In this document: piece after piece, positions 14,700 to 26,865 of the stretch | Layout of the letters: each line of letters starts with the position of its first letter | Position numbering within the stretch: position 1 is the stretch's first letter | NCBI RefSeq assembly: GCF_035594125.1 | Contig: NC_087152.1 | Coordinates: forward strand, 17,620,001-17,684,000 | Length of the DNA stretch: 64,000 bases | Direction: 5' to 3' | Source: Scylla paramamosain | Taxonomy: Eukaryota > Arthropoda > Malacostraca > Decapoda > Portunidae | Position numbers and translations under genes: made by a program | The notes under the pieces: model-generated | Databases searched by the model: none | Told to the model about the DNA's origin: nothing | The model's input: the letters and a program-made list of their open reading frames with translations, nothing else

Positions 14700-14880
14700 G
14701 CTGCGTGACTAGGAGAGACTCAGTAATCAGGCTGTTAGTGGTGAGTCAATAGGGAGTTTTAAGAGAAGAACAGTTGAATTTATGGTTTGGAATGATAGGT
14801 GGAAGTACTAGGAAGGTATGTATCATTCATGCGTCGACCTGGCGTCTTTTTGTAGCTCCTTATGTTGTTATCTGATAGAA
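14700..14880 (+). mobile_element. Shorter LINE 3' fragment adjoining the 14865 copy
   Basis: It contains CAGTAATCAGGCTGTTAGTG, GAATGATAGGTGGAAGTA and a CTCCTTATGTTGTTAT end. It is a second, shorter copy placed head-to-tail before the next one. This suggests tandem duplication or repeated insertion. Confidence 0.6.
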
Positions 14881-15200
14881 ATTTTCATGTGGTATAGGAG
14901 ATATGATAAAAATGATATAAGCAAAATATACATGGTCAGTAATTAGCATTGGACAATAATGGGTTCAAGCTTAATAACGTAAAATTTTAAAAAGAGACAA
15001 AGGAATTGGTTATCAAATAAAGTAGTAGATGAGTGGAATATTATCAGTTATCAGGCTGTTAGTGCTGAGTGAATGGTGAGCTTTAAAAGAAGATTATACG
15101 AATGTATGGAAAGGAATGATAGATGGATGATAGGTAAGAATGTTTTATCCAGGGCCTGATATTTACTGCAGCTCCTCTTTATGTTCTTATCTTCTTAAGC
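14865..15200 (+). mobile_element. LINE 3' fragment, same family as 21775
   Basis: Nucleotide-level match to the 21775 copy: TGATAGAAATTTTCATGTGG, then GGGTTCAAGCTTAA, GAATTGGTTATCAAATAA, and a GCAGCTCCTCTTTATGTTC end. It is heavily diverged, with several small indels. Confidence 0.72.
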
Positions 15201-15453
15201 AAGCTTCTCATTGTCAGTCACAATTCAGCTCCTACTTTCTGTTTTTTTTAATACTTCTTCAACAATGAAAGAGTTATATTCGGTGTTTGTAGTGCAGTGT
15301 ATTCAATGGCGGCGCGTGAGGGTGTGTGCATTCTGGGCATCCGTGTTTCTATTCAAAATATTGGGACAGATATCCGAATTGGTGGATTAATCGGATGAAT
15401 GTTCATTGACATTGGTAAAAATTGCTTTCCATTCGAGGACTTACGTTAATTTA

Positions 15454-15458
<5 letters not shown>

Positions 15459-15547
<89 letters not shown>
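15459..15547. repeat. (GA)n microsatellite
   Basis: Pure GA run. Confidence 0.97.
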
Positions 15548-15550
<3 letters not shown>

Positions 15551-15699
15551 GCACTTACTTATAACCTATTCAGTTTTTCTTATTTAATAATACCTAATTT
15601 ATGAATACTCACAAAAAAAATCATTATCATTCATATTCGTTCACAATATTCACACCAAACTCTTGATACGCTCCAGGCCAACAGTCATAAATACTCATG

Positions 15700-15990
15700 A
15701 CATGTGCTCTGAAAAGCTTTGGATTCTCAGAACTACTTGCAAAGGCCACATAAATAAATAGCTGGGTTCTCCTAGATGTTTCCTTTCCCAATGATGATGT
15801 AAAATTCCAATTGAACACTCACAAGAATTATTTTCAAAGACCACGGACATAATTAGTCAGGTTTTTATAGATTTTTTCCCTAGTGATGATGCACAAACCT
15901 TCCGAAATCCATCAAAATCATCAAAACACCCTTCAGCATTAACAAGTCCCACTCACCCATATCTAACATGCTCAAGTAAGACGCCGAAAC
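15700..15990 (+). mobile_element. Two partial MITE-like copies in tandem
   Basis: The core appears twice about 95 bp apart: GCAAAGGCCACATAAATA (about 15739) and TCAAAGACCACGGACATAAT (about 15834), each followed by a GGGTT/AGGTT and a TGATGATG segment. Confidence 0.55.
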
Positions 15991-16243
15991 CTTTAAAAAT
16001 GCGGTCTCTGCTGATTCCCAGAGAGAGATCACCACAAACATGCATTTGGGTCTGGTATGGGACTATCGGTCATCACTGTCCCGCCCATCGCTTTAATGAG
16101 GCAGCAGCAACACAGTAATGGCATGTCGTCACCCGCTTCTGTACATATAAGGCTCTATGGTCACCCCCATTCCGCGCCACTCTCCCTTGCTACTACCAGC
16201 TCTTTCCTGCCAGTCCGGTTCTCTACTGGTGAAACTCAGCCCA

Positions 16244-16475
<232 letters not shown>

Positions 16476-16873
16476 ATGCCTACCACACTATTAGACCACG
16501 GTGATGAATGAATGTATGAGGATTTTCAGTTTTCACTCCTATCATGGCATCGAGTGAACCTCCTGCTATGAACTGCTCGCCTTGCCGCGCTCTGCTGCTG
16601 TTGTCTTGGCTTGAAATGATGGAAGAAAACGTGTGACTCCTCTTGTACCCTTTCACATATCCCAGCAGCAGCGCGTTAGATTATTGCAGGGAGAACTCAA
16701 GCATTAGTGGATGACTGCAAAAAGGAAAGGAAGATTCAGAATACTATATTAACCAGTCCATTCATAGCCTGTGACTTCAGTGCGTGTCTACGGGAGGGAA
16801 TGACGCTTGGTGACATGCCAGGCACGTCCACACCTATTGTTATGTATTCTTCCTGACGCCAGTGGAACGTAGG

Positions 16874-16906
<33 letters not shown>

Positions 16907-17312
16907 GGTCGCAAACTAACTTCATCACACAGGCGTCACGCGAATCAATTCCCGTTATTCACACTCTCCAAGATTCAAAATAGAAAGTGAGCGAGTTGGT
17001 CCGCGGGTCCTGGGAAAGTGAATGAGGCGGCGGGCTGGAGGGGTGGCGGGTGGCTGGTTGCGAGTGGGAGGGAGGGAGGGAGGGAGGAAGAGCATGGGAG
17101 GGAGAGCTGACTGGCTGGCTGACTAGTTGGCTGGCTGGTTGGGCGGGGTGTGAATGCTGACTAACTTTCCATGTGCGCATCTCGATTTTGTTTTCATGTT
17201 TACATTCCTAATTGAAGTGAGATATAGGTTGCGCGGTGACAGTTACACGCCACGCGGTCACTATCAACTCATCCCTTCTGACTTCATGAATACTGAAGGA
17301 GTCGCTACGAGC

Positions 17313-17518
17313 TCGTATTCTTAAACCCTTTGTTCTCTCATCAAGACTATTGTCAAAGGGCACAGGAATGATTAGTCGTGTTATGATTGTTTTTTTTTTT
17401 TTTATCAATGATGCGAAATTTTTGTTAAACTACCATTGCTATAACAAAAAGATCCATGAAAGCCTCAGACAACTTCCACTAGAATATGTTAAAGGTAAGA
17501 GATAGTTTAGGAATACGG
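17313..17518 (+). mobile_element. Short inverted-repeat element (MITE-like), reference copy
   Basis: A 206-bp unit begins CGTATTCTTAAACCCTTTG and ends TAGTTTAGGAATACG, so its ends are inverted repeats (CGTATTC[T/C]TAAAC). The interior carries the family cores TGTCAAAGGGCACAGGAATG, TTAGTCGTGTTATG and TGTTAAACTACC. No coding capacity is seen. This is the best-delimited copy of a family dispersed through the window. Confidence 0.7.
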
Positions 17519-17617
17519 TCTTTTGATCTCAAAAGATTTCTAAACCCTTGAACTTGACGTCAAAGTAAGGAAATGCACAGAACTACAGGAAAGCACGTGT
17601 GAGCGGAGAGCCGCGAG

Positions 17618-17632
17618 CGTGACGTCAGTGGC
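17618..17632. promoter_or_regulatory. CRE palindrome overlapping an initiator-like motif
   Basis: TGACGTCA at 17620-17627 runs into TCAGTGG (initiator-like) in a GC-rich stretch (17580-17900). A promoter is possible, but no coding exon was recognised downstream. Confidence 0.25.
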
Positions 17633-17829
17633 AACTAACAATATGAAATCTCGATAGGAAACGCAGCGGGTGTCGGCAAGGAAAGGAGCACCAGTGAAAC
17701 TACAGCATAAGCGGGTTCGCAGTTCCGTGCTGTAGTGGCGTCCTACTAACCAGTCGGCGCGGTAGCTGAAAGGAGAAATTACTCACTTGTCTGGAGAGAT
17801 CCTTACTTGAGACGCGCTGGTACTACGAG

Positions 17830-18010
17830 ATCCGCTGGGAACGTGGAGGTCTAACTAGTGCGCTTACACGAACCTACACCAAGCACACCCTGGTTTCATG
17901 TTACTGTACTAGACGATGGACGAAATATATCCTAAGAAACATCAATATACAACTAGACTTCCTGTGTTTTGTCAGACTCGTTGGAAACTTGGAGCTCTAA
18001 CTAGTGACCC
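17830..18010. repeat. Duplicated segment, 146-bp spacing
   Basis: GGAACGTGGAGGTCTAACTAGTG and GGAAACTTGGAGCTCTAACTAGTG differ at a few bases; CTAACTAGTG starts at 17851 and 17997. Confidence 0.75.
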
Positions 18011-18038
18011 TATTAAAACAAACACATTTTGTTTTGTA

Positions 18039-18157
<119 letters not shown>

Positions 18158-18709
18158 GGAGACAAGGCTGCAACATGACACAGTACAAGTAAAATACTTC
18201 GCAATATGTAGATAAATAAACATATGAGTGAATTAATGAACAAATAAATAAACAAATAGACATTCGGTTTCCTCCAATACTCAAAAGTCACCATCCAGTC
18301 TCTCCACCTGCTCCGTACATCAATAATCAGCCATCGACTTCCCGTCACGTGGATCATTTTAACAACCTTCCCCGGGCGACATCTGAAGACGTGGGCAGCA
18401 AAAAATGGACTCCTCCAGCGAGTCAGACGAGGTAGCACGCGGGAGCATCGCGGACTGGACGGGAAGTGGTTCACCTCCCAAAATGTCCCGTCACGTCCAT
18501 TGCGTCCCAAAACACGACCCGTCATTCGCTGTCACTCCCCGTCACTCTCATGTTACTCCTGCCTGCCTAATACAGCGCAGGTTTTGGTGACTTAAAGCTT
18601 TATTCCAGGCCCCGAGTGGAGTGCAAGTTTAAGTGTCTTAAAGCTTACTTCATGAGCGACTTTTGGCGTGCACCCGAGAAGAGGAAATAAAGTGTAATTC
18701 AGGCCTTAG

Positions 18710-18775
<66 letters not shown>

Positions 18776-19189
18776 CCATCCGATATAAAACCCTAAGTGG
18801 CATTCTTACATGTAATTCTGTTTACTTTTATATTTACATCAACGGCTCATCCTGTACAAATCAGACTGAAATGTAGCAGCTAGAAGAAAATCCTAAATTG
18901 TTGCTCCTGTGACCTGGATTGCAGCACAAGTAGAGTAGTAACCTTGAGGCAGGACCCTTCAAGGTCACACACCAGCATAGGAAGTTGCGGCTGACCAACA
19001 TTCTCCTTCATTAAAACTCCCAATACACTACATGGAACAATTCGTCATAAAATATAATAATCGACCAGTGCGGTTACGATAATACTACATTACAAACCTG
19101 ATTCTCTCATTACACAGATGAACACAAAGGAAAGAAGTGTACATATACAAGCACGGGAGATTTTTACACATTCCGTCTGTGTGGGTCAG

Positions 19190-19302
19190 CGAGGAGCGCG
19201 CTAGTGTGTGAGTAGTCTGTGGCTGGTACGTCGAGGGGCGCGGGAGGGAGCACGGCGCCAGTGGAACTCAGGGAGGGAGCGTGGCAGACGTGAGGCGGTA
19301 AG
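19190..19302 (+). promoter_or_regulatory. Possible untranslated first exon
   Basis: A GC-rich stretch ends in GCGGTAAGTATCG, a near-perfect splice donor (GT at 19300). No downstream exon was recognised. Confidence 0.2.
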
Positions 19303-19375
19303 TATCGCGATCATGGCCGTAATCATACTTATGGAATGCCGAGCAGGTGCCTCTACGGCCAGGAGAAACTTTCCT

Positions 19376-19880
19376 GGGTGCTCGCCGAGGGTTACTGCCT
19401 GGTATTCCGTCTGTATTACCCCCAGGGGTGATGAGCACAGCGGCCTTCGACTAGGGATTGCCAGCAGGGTGCCGAAGACGAATTACTGCCTCGTGTTTTA
19501 TAAGCATTACCGCAGGGGTGATGAACCAAGTGGCCTTCAACAGAGTTTGCGACTAGAGGTGAAGACGAGTTACTGGGTCGTCATCAAAGGTTACTGGGTG
19601 GTATTGTGTCAGTATTATCGCAGCAGTGATGGATCAAGCGGCATTCAACGTAGAGACTCAAAGATGAGTTACTGAATCCTCACCAATGCTTAGTGGGTGG
19701 TATTTTGGTAGTATTACCGCAGCGGTGATGAGAGGAGCAGCCCTCAGTGGGGAGACTTGGAGTAAGGAGGTGAAGACGAGTTAAAGAGTCGCCATCAAAG
19801 GTTACCGAGTGTTATTCTAGACGGGACAACACGAGTGGCTTTCAGTGCAGTGGTGAAGACGAGCACGAAGATTTCACACG
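19376..19880. repeat. Degenerate tandem repeat, about 100-bp units, partly open
   Basis: Five units share GGTTACTGGGTGGTATT, ATTACCGCAGGGGTGATGA, GTGGCCTTCAAC and GTGAAGACGAGTTACTG. They make up most of a 155-codon plus-strand open frame (19208-19675), whose repeats read YYRRGDEPSGLQ and similar. I take the frame as a by-product of the repeat. Confidence 0.75.
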
Positions 19881-20691
19881 TATTTAATTCCACATTAGAT
19901 GCACACGATTAAAATCCCCTAAGTTGATAATTGAACAATTAATCGCTTAAATTGTTTGAAAGAAGCGCAGAATAACTTTATTTCAATGTACTTCATTGTA
20001 CTACAAAAGCTTTCCCACGTTCAAAATTTCCCTTACAATGTATACATGATTGAAATTTATATGTTATTATATGAACAAATCCATATATTTTAACACTCAA
20101 GTTTCTTTTCAATATGCACTTGAGAAAACAGTATAAAGCGGATCTCCAACATCTTTTCTCATATCGATACGTTTATTTCCATAAATTACACTACAGCTTC
20201 ATGAATTTTCACAACAGCATTTCTTTTCTTCATTTATCTAAGACGCCAGCAAAGCGTCACTTTCCCGCAACACCCGATTTCTCCACACGGTTCATGGGAC
20301 ATTCCAGTGATAGCTTATCGGCGGCACACTTCTCAATCTTAGACCAACACAGGTACCGTCACCTTGCTGGATTCCAGTGAGGTTGTGTTTGTCTTTTCTT
20401 TCTTTTTACGTGTACAGGAGGAAGTCAAGGGTTATATAAACTATAAATAGGAGAAAAAAAAACACTTGTTTCTCGCTTCCTAAAATGTTGCTTAGAAAAG
20501 AGACATCCTTAGTTTGCTTCAATAAATCTACTTGTGAGAAAAAGAAAGAGGCTTGAAAGAAATGCATGGGTACAAAACACTCTCCTTGCGGTAACCATCA
20601 GGATTATAACTAAATTGAACTTCTGAATCAGAATACCAGTGTAAAGTTAACTTGTATTCATATTTCTTTATCGCATTTAAGTTACACCTGA
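19881..20691. other. Intergenic, AT-rich
   Basis: Nothing recognised; the 88-codon frame at 20114-20380 has no familiar motif. Confidence 0.55.
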
Positions 20692-20895
20692 CTGACGGGA
20701 ATGATACAGGGGAGAAAAAGAGGAAGGCCAAGGAATAAACATATGGACGATTTAGTGAAGAATGACGGAATGACAGCAGTACAGTTTACACGAGCTACGC
20801 AAGACAAAGAAGCGTGGAGGGCCATGGCTGCTAACGTCTTGGAGGATATGGCACAGCGGTATTGTAAAGTTAAGCTACACCACAACCTTTGCGAT
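20692..20895 (+). mobile_element. LINE tail remnant (RTE-like C-terminus)
   Basis: An open frame reads GRKRGRPRNKHMDDLVKNDG and later TQDKEAWRAMAANVLEDMA, the basic GRP-rich linker followed by a D-x-x-x-W-R-x-x motif typical of the extreme C-terminus of RTE/jockey-type ORFs. It runs to TAA at about 20911. No RT core is present. Confidence 0.65.
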
Positions 20896-21118
20896 ACGCC
20901 AGACGATTCCTAATGCCTGACCAACTTGCGCCAACATCATGATCTTCCTTTGTGTCTGCCTGGCGATAGACGCGAATAGAAAGTATGTTTGTGTCCTCTC
21001 GTGCCTCCCAGCCACACCACCACCGCCTCCCTCCCGCCCACCGGCGCCGCTCGTGGGCCGGGGAGAGAAAACATCACTGACAAGTTACTCTCATCATTAT
21101 TATTCCGGCCCCGGTGAT

Positions 21119-21367
21119 GCGTGTGTGTGTGTGTGTGTGTGTGTTCTGAGATGTAGTATAGAAATGTGTCTGTGATTTTGTGGTCAATAAACTTCAACAT
21201 ATCTATCTATCTGTCTATCTGTCCGTCTATCTATCTATCTTTCTATCTATTTATCTATTTATCTCTTTATCTATCTATCTATCTATCTATTTGTCTATCT
21301 TTGTGTTTCCTTTGGTGTAATATGCAGTGTCCTGTCTCCTAATGTATTTATCCTATGTATGCTCTTT

Positions 21368-21405
<38 letters not shown>
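21119..21405. repeat. (GT)n, (TCTA)n and (GT)n cluster
   Basis: GT at 21119-21143, imperfect TCTA/TCTG tetranucleotides at 21200-21300, GT at 21370-21405. Confidence 0.95.
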
Positions 21406-21413
<8 letters not shown>

Positions 21414-21774
21414 AAAAGAGGCAGTAGGTGCTGGTGAGGGAGGAGGATGTGGAGGAAGGGGCGAGATGTGTAATGGATGGAAAGGTCTCCATCACATTCC
21501 TTCAGGTGTGGGTTGAGCCTCCTCTGCAATGGCAAGATGGACAAGGGGACGAGAGGACGAAGGGACGAGGAGGCGGTGTGGGATCTCTTTGAAGGGCGGC
21601 AAGGTCAGATCTGCTTATGTTCATTTCTCTCAAAACTCATATAATTCCATCGTCCATCATTATTTTCATTATATTTTAAAATGCGTCGCTTTCTTAATTA
21701 CTCAAGTAAGTCCAAATTAATTCTCCCTTCTCCAAAACTCAAGCACGTAGGTTAAGACATAGGTCAAGACGTAG

Positions 21775-22135
21775 GTTAAGAGGGGACCTGATAGAAATCT
21801 TTAAGTGGTATAAGGGTTATAACACGGGAGACGTAAGCAAAATTCTTAGGATCAATAACCAGGATAGAACAAGAAATAAAGAGTTCAAGCTCGGAAAAAA
21901 AAAAAATTTAAAAGAGACAGGAAGGAATTGGTTCTCAAATAGATTGGTAGATGAGTGAAGGGGCTCAGTAATCAATTTGCAAGTGCTGAGTCATTAGGGG
22001 GTTTTAAGAGAAGATTAGACAGATTTATGGATGGGAATGGTAGGTGGAAATGGGTAGGTATATTTCATACAGGGACTGCCACGTGTAGGTCTGATGGCTT
22101 CTTGCAGCTTCCCTTATTTCTTATGTTCTTATGTA
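21775..22135 (+). mobile_element. LINE 3' fragment, best copy of the window's commonest LINE family
   Basis: It translates as the C-terminal tail of a non-LTR retrotransposon ORF: RGDLIEIFKWYKGYNTGDVS, then (after an A-tract and minor breaks) FKRRLDRFMDGNGRW and GTATCRSDGFLQLPLF. It ends near CTTATGTTCTTATGT. Sequence 5' of the RGDLIE region is missing, as usual for 5'-truncated copies. Confidence 0.85.
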
Positions 22136-22880
22136 AAATGAAAGAATCTAGAAGTATAATTCTACGGTCTATCTTCATCACTATTCATTGCACTTTACAC
22201 TACTTTCTTAATTTTCATCATTCCAGTCAACCAAGTTAGTTCCTTCAAATGTGCTATATCTGAAGTTTCCCACTATTTCTCAAAGCTGCATCAATATAAC
22301 ACGAAAATGAAGCAGGAAGCAGGAAAAGTACAAATAATGAGAGTCAGTCACTAAACACGCCAATACTCACTTAACCCAGTCAATAAAGCACTTTGATAAA
22401 CTGTGACCGACTGGAAGAGCCATGAAAATTATATCACATTACCATATACGGTGTACACTTCACGGAAGCACTTTTGATTTATCTATAAGGAAATACATGA
22501 CACTCCTGCTTCAGCCTGAGTTTCCCAACTACTCATTTCCATTTATTTGATTCTAAACATTATAAAATCTATATGTAGTCACCCTTTCACTGTTAGTCTG
22601 TCCCTCCCATAATCATCTACAACTTTTGAAAAACTTGTTTTTGTGTTACAGTCTCTTAAATACGTATTTCTATAGCTTAGCAGAGGTAAAATTAACCTCA
22701 TGTTGTCTTTCTTCATTGTGTTCAAGCATACAGTTCATTACATTGATCTGAATGTCAACAAAATACGACCATAGCAGTAAAAAGGATGAGTTAATTTGCG
22801 GGCGACGTAAAAGTATTCAATCAGGAGAGGAAGTCAAGAGAATCATAGTAACAAGAGGCGCGTGCAGCGTGCGTGGCTCC
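22136..22880. other. Intergenic between LINE fragment and the possible minus-strand gene
   Basis: AT-rich; nothing recognised. Confidence 0.55.
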
Positions 22881-23581
22881 TCACTGTCCACACGTGACCC
22901 ACTTGAGCACATGGACCACGTGACGCAGCTTCTGGTCCTCAGAGAACAACTTCAATGCGTCGCGCTGCCTCAAGTACTGATCCATTTCAGCTTGCACTTC
23001 ATCTGTCCTCTGTCTTATAGTTTACTGTTTAAAATCAACATGTGAAAACGAAATGATCTAACGGTGTCAGACAGTGCCACGTGTTGTGTTAAGCTGCTGC
23101 ATTCAAAACTGTTTCGTTACACTACTCTGTGCCATTTCTCCACTTTGATCATCTCCTTGTTGTGCGACGTTTTCATCCATAAGAACAAAGAATTTAATGC
23201 AATTCACGAGTCTGCTGGATAAGAACGAAAACAAGTGTTCCTGAAGGAGAGTGAGAGTAAGCAAACATTATATCATAGCATACCTTTATTTAGGATGATC
23301 TCAAACTCAAGGCAGAAGACCCTCTGACATCCTAGGGTGGCGTCCCTCGGGTAGCGAGGCGAGGTGGGTGCGGAGTTTACTCCAGGACTCCTCTGTGGCT
23401 GGTCTCAGTGACAGGTGGTCAAAGTAAGTCCAACAGTCTTCCTGATGGACACTCGTCTCTTGGTAACAGCTAAATATCCTCTCGGAAACACTCTGGTATA
23501 TTTCCGACAAGTTCACGTAACAGGCATCGTTTCAAGTAGTAAGTTGTAAGTCAAGTGGTTGGTTTGGTCAGTAACACTCAT
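22881..23581 (-). pseudogene. Possible two-exon small gene of unknown identity, reading frame disturbed
   Basis: The proposed exon 1 runs from ATG 23581 to a GTATGC donor (last exon base 23284). Exon 2 runs from 23002 to TGA 22881. The summed length is 420 nt, and the phase across the intron fits (phase 1, codon GAT across the junction). Exon 2 reads as acidic, coding-like protein (EVQAEMDQYLRQRDALKLFS and on, ending KWVTCGQ). In exon 1 the coding-looking frame moves twice: a shift of frame near 23516, just before TGA 23515-23513, then a +1 change near 23345, restoring the original frame by the donor. The middle segment (WTYFDHLSLRPATEESWSKL) looks strongly coding. Possible causes are two assembly indels, a decaying pseudogene or chance. 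The acceptor of exon 2 has a poor pyrimidine tract. I do not recognise the family. Confidence 0.35.
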
Positions 23582-23599
23582 GCGAGGTCGTCAATAACA

Positions 23600-23860
23600 C
23601 ACGCTCAGCGATGAAAGCAAGCAACTATAGGTAACTAGAACATAATATTGGTAGGGAGAGTCGACCGAAAGCTACGAGAGAGAGTAAGTGTGTCAGTAGT
23701 AGGTCCAAGTGAGTCAGCCGAACTCGAGGGAGCAAGAGAAACTCAGTGCGTCCCGCAGCGCGGCCCAGCACTGACTGCAGCCGCGACGCCACGCAACCGG
23801 CCACCTCGCTCTCGCTGACACTTTCCGAAAGTCGGTCCAAAACCACACCAGACAGTTTCC
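23600..23860 (-). promoter_or_regulatory. Possible GC-rich promoter/5' UTR for the minus-strand frame
   Basis: This GC- and CpG-rich stretch lies directly upstream of the 23581 start. It contains, on the minus strand, the arthropod initiator-like TCAGTG (23774-23769). The surrounding sequence is AT-rich. Position and composition suggest a promoter, but there is no direct proof. Confidence 0.25.
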
Positions 23861-24176
23861 CGTCCAGACATCCACTTATGATGCTGGCGTTTTAAGGGAT
23901 GAAAAGCTTGCTCCTTGACCCTTCACTGCCAAGGAAGCACGAAGCCCTCGGTGCTCCAGTGCCGGGCAGGATGCTGAGGAGTTACTCGGCTAGAAAACTC
24001 GGAACGTCCCGCTTTTTGCCACGTCCAGGAGAAACACACGTAGTTTCAAGGGCGACTTTCTACACACATGCGCATGATGATGCCGACTATTTCGTGCAAG
24101 AATGATCTTTGTGGAAATATTCACACGGCATGACATGCTCGTGTTTCCAAGAGATGCAACTCTCTAGTCGTCTGTT

Positions 24177-24206
24177 CCTTTCCTTTCCTTTCCTTTCCTT
24201 TCCTTT
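24177..24206. repeat. (CTTTC)n pentanucleotide repeat
   Basis: Six perfect units. Confidence 0.95.
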
Positions 24207-24657
24207 ACGCATCTTGCCAAGTCCTCAGGAGCGAAAGTTTTGTAACATAACCAAATAATGTCTTCTGAAACACTTTTCGCTACGAGACAAAAATCCTATC
24301 ACTTCTACACTTATCTCATCAACATGTTTCGTCATTAACGATGATTTTTAGCCTGTATTTCCAACAGTTTTCTTAGAGTACCACACAAGGAATCTAATAC
24401 TAATAAAAGAACGCTGCTAAAAAAAATTCATTACTTTAAGATATAATAATAAAAACATTGAAAATATCATGACAAAAGTTACATTTTAGCGAAACGATGT
24501 GCCTCGTTGCAGTTTCTTTTTTTTTTCTTTTTTTTTTCTAAAGTGGTACAGCTTAAAAAGAAAGTGTTTAAAAATAGCATACATATAAACCATGCCTTGA
24601 AAAATATTTGTGTGACTATAAATCGAAAGGCTGGTGTGCCGATGGTTGCCTCCTCAC

Positions 24658-24738
24658 CAGCAGCCTGTAGGCGAGGCTCATCAGGAAGCGTGTGGTGATA
24701 GTGTACACGCTGAACAACGTCACTGCAACACTGATTCC
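24658..24738 (-). other. Possible isolated coding exon with a membrane-like segment
   Basis: This is an 81-nt, phase 0/0 minus-strand interval between an AG acceptor and a GTGAGG donor, reading 27 residues rich in hydrophobics (ISVAVTLFSVYTITTRFLM in the middle). It lies 1.1 kb upstream of the disturbed minus-strand frame at 22881-23581, but no linking exon was found. A chance open frame is quite possible. Confidence 0.18.
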
Positions 24739-25063
24739 CTGGAATCATATTTCCTAGACACACACTGCACCACATAAAAATACGATGCACTTTTCACAAC
24801 ACACAGCGATGATTGTCTAGCCGGCGGACATATTCACGTTTATGGACAAAAAAAAAAAAAAAAAAAAACAGTGAGAGTTTGAACACTGGAGAAAACTAGA
24901 AAACTAGAAAACTGTTGCCTGAAATGCGTCTACAGGTGATGGTCGTGAAAGTGTCGAAAATAAGCTGCGGCACCACAACTGCACCACTGCAAATTCCTTA
25001 TATGGCAGGGAGCTTTTGACACACCGTTTATTGGGTTTTCTTTATTTATTTTCTTTTTTTTTA

Positions 25064-25067
<4 letters not shown>

Positions 25068-25111
<44 letters not shown>
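25068..25111. repeat. (GT)n microsatellite
   Basis: Pure GT run. Confidence 0.97.
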
Positions 25112-25112
<1 letters not shown>

Positions 25113-26034
25113 TAATCCTACACTATATGAAAAAGAGAATGTGCTGTGTGTTGGCAGGCTTGTGTGTCACGCGAGCATCACACCGAAGAACTGACACACC
25201 TGACCAGCTCCTCTCGGACGGCGCAAAGAACAGGACGAAAGCGGAAGAAACCTTGCTTGCTCTCAGTGATATCTCTTTCATGCACCACCAGGTATGGGAA
25301 AGCTGACTGACTGCTGCGGTAGGTCACTCTACCTAATTATGTGCCTCCGTTTTATGGCGATAGCCGTGTGTGTCACAGCCTAATGGAAGGACGTTTAAAT
25401 AAGAGACTCGGAACTTGCTGCCTGGAACAATGTCTGCAGGACGCGACACGGCGCTCCGAAAGGCACTTTGGGAGGCTGGGATTTTCTCCTCTTGTAGGAA
25501 CACTTTTCTATCTTCCTGAGAGTGGTGTGGATAGAAATGGCCAAGTGAGTAGTTCGGGATGGATATAGAAGCTACACCACATCATGTTACTCACTGGTTA
25601 CGTTCCTGATTCTACGCAATAGCATACTGCATATGACAATCTGTATTAGCAACGTCAATGGTACTTCAGTGTTATATATTTAAAAACATTAACGTTTAAT
25701 CCATCTCCCGAGTGTCATATTTAATTTCATCCATTCCTGAAGGTGTGAGAACAGTGCATTGCTTCGCTGCTTAACGAATCCACCGATTAGCCCCTACCGC
25801 GTCCAATGCATACAACAAGTCTAGCAACGCAGTGGTTGCAGATGTCAGATATCCGCACGATGCAGGATTTTAATCTTATCAAATACACGCTCAGTACAAC
25901 TTTTCAGCAGTCATTCCAATGGTCCTCGGTGACTGAGAAGCAAAGGTGATAACATAAGAGAAACTACAGATAATTGGATGATGCAGCAGACCAGGGATCG
26001 TCTTTTCATACACTTCTATGCCCTGTTTCGAAAA

Positions 26035-26205
26035 CCTACTGAGGTTTTCGAAAGGGTTTTTCATGATTCAGGTGATAGGTTAGCAAAGATTCTGTGCCAA
26101 TATAGGAAAAATCATCGTGGGAAACTGGTTGATCATCTTGGTGACCTATGAAAAAGATTCCTTATGAGATCTCAGAGCGTTTCAAGATAAGGATCTCCTG
26201 TGTCA
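26035..26205 (-). mobile_element. MITE-like element, reverse orientation, diverged
   Basis: TTTTTCATGATTCAGGTGAT, GATTCTGTGCCAAT, TTGATCATCTTGGTGACCTA and GAGCGTTTCAAGATAAG follow the reverse-complement order of the family. Confidence 0.5.
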
Positions 26206-26619
26206 GGTCAAAGAGGAAGCACCTCACCGCAGACTTCAAAGCAACTGACAAGGAATACTGAGACTAACCGCCTCTTAGCATACGCTCCCCACCTTTACAT
26301 AATCTTCACTGCATTCACGGGAACCGCCTCACAGGACACGCTTGATATCATTAAGAAGTGACGCAAACAATTACTCAGAGAATGTTCATAAAGGTTGGCC
26401 GTTTTCTTTTCTCTAAGCTTACTCACAGCTTTTCTTGTGTTACCTTTCACTGGCTTCTGACGCCTCCTCCTCTATTCTCAGCTCACGGCGCATCTCTGTT
26501 TCTTGTGAATCAGATAAGCGTGTGTAGCATAATGAAGCACGGTGCAATGCAGCACGGTAAACTAAAGCGTGATAATGATACAGCAGAGCAGGGTAAGGTA
26601 TAACAGTTATAGTATTAGC

Positions 26620-26658
26620 AGCAGAAACAGTAACAGCAACAACATTAGCAGCAGCAAT

Positions 26659-26692
<34 letters not shown>

Positions 26693-26749
26693 GCAACAAC
26701 AACAACAGCAACGACGACAACAGCTACTACTATTACTTCTACCACCACT

Positions 26750-26787
<38 letters not shown>

Positions 26788-26808
26788 AACAACAACAACA
26801 ACAACAAT

Positions 26809-26865
<57 letters not shown>

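Noticed and set aside
25153..25291. Plus-strand interval between a CAG acceptor and a GTATGG donor reading 46 residues
   Set aside because: Splice sites are weak, there is no partner exon and no recognisable family.
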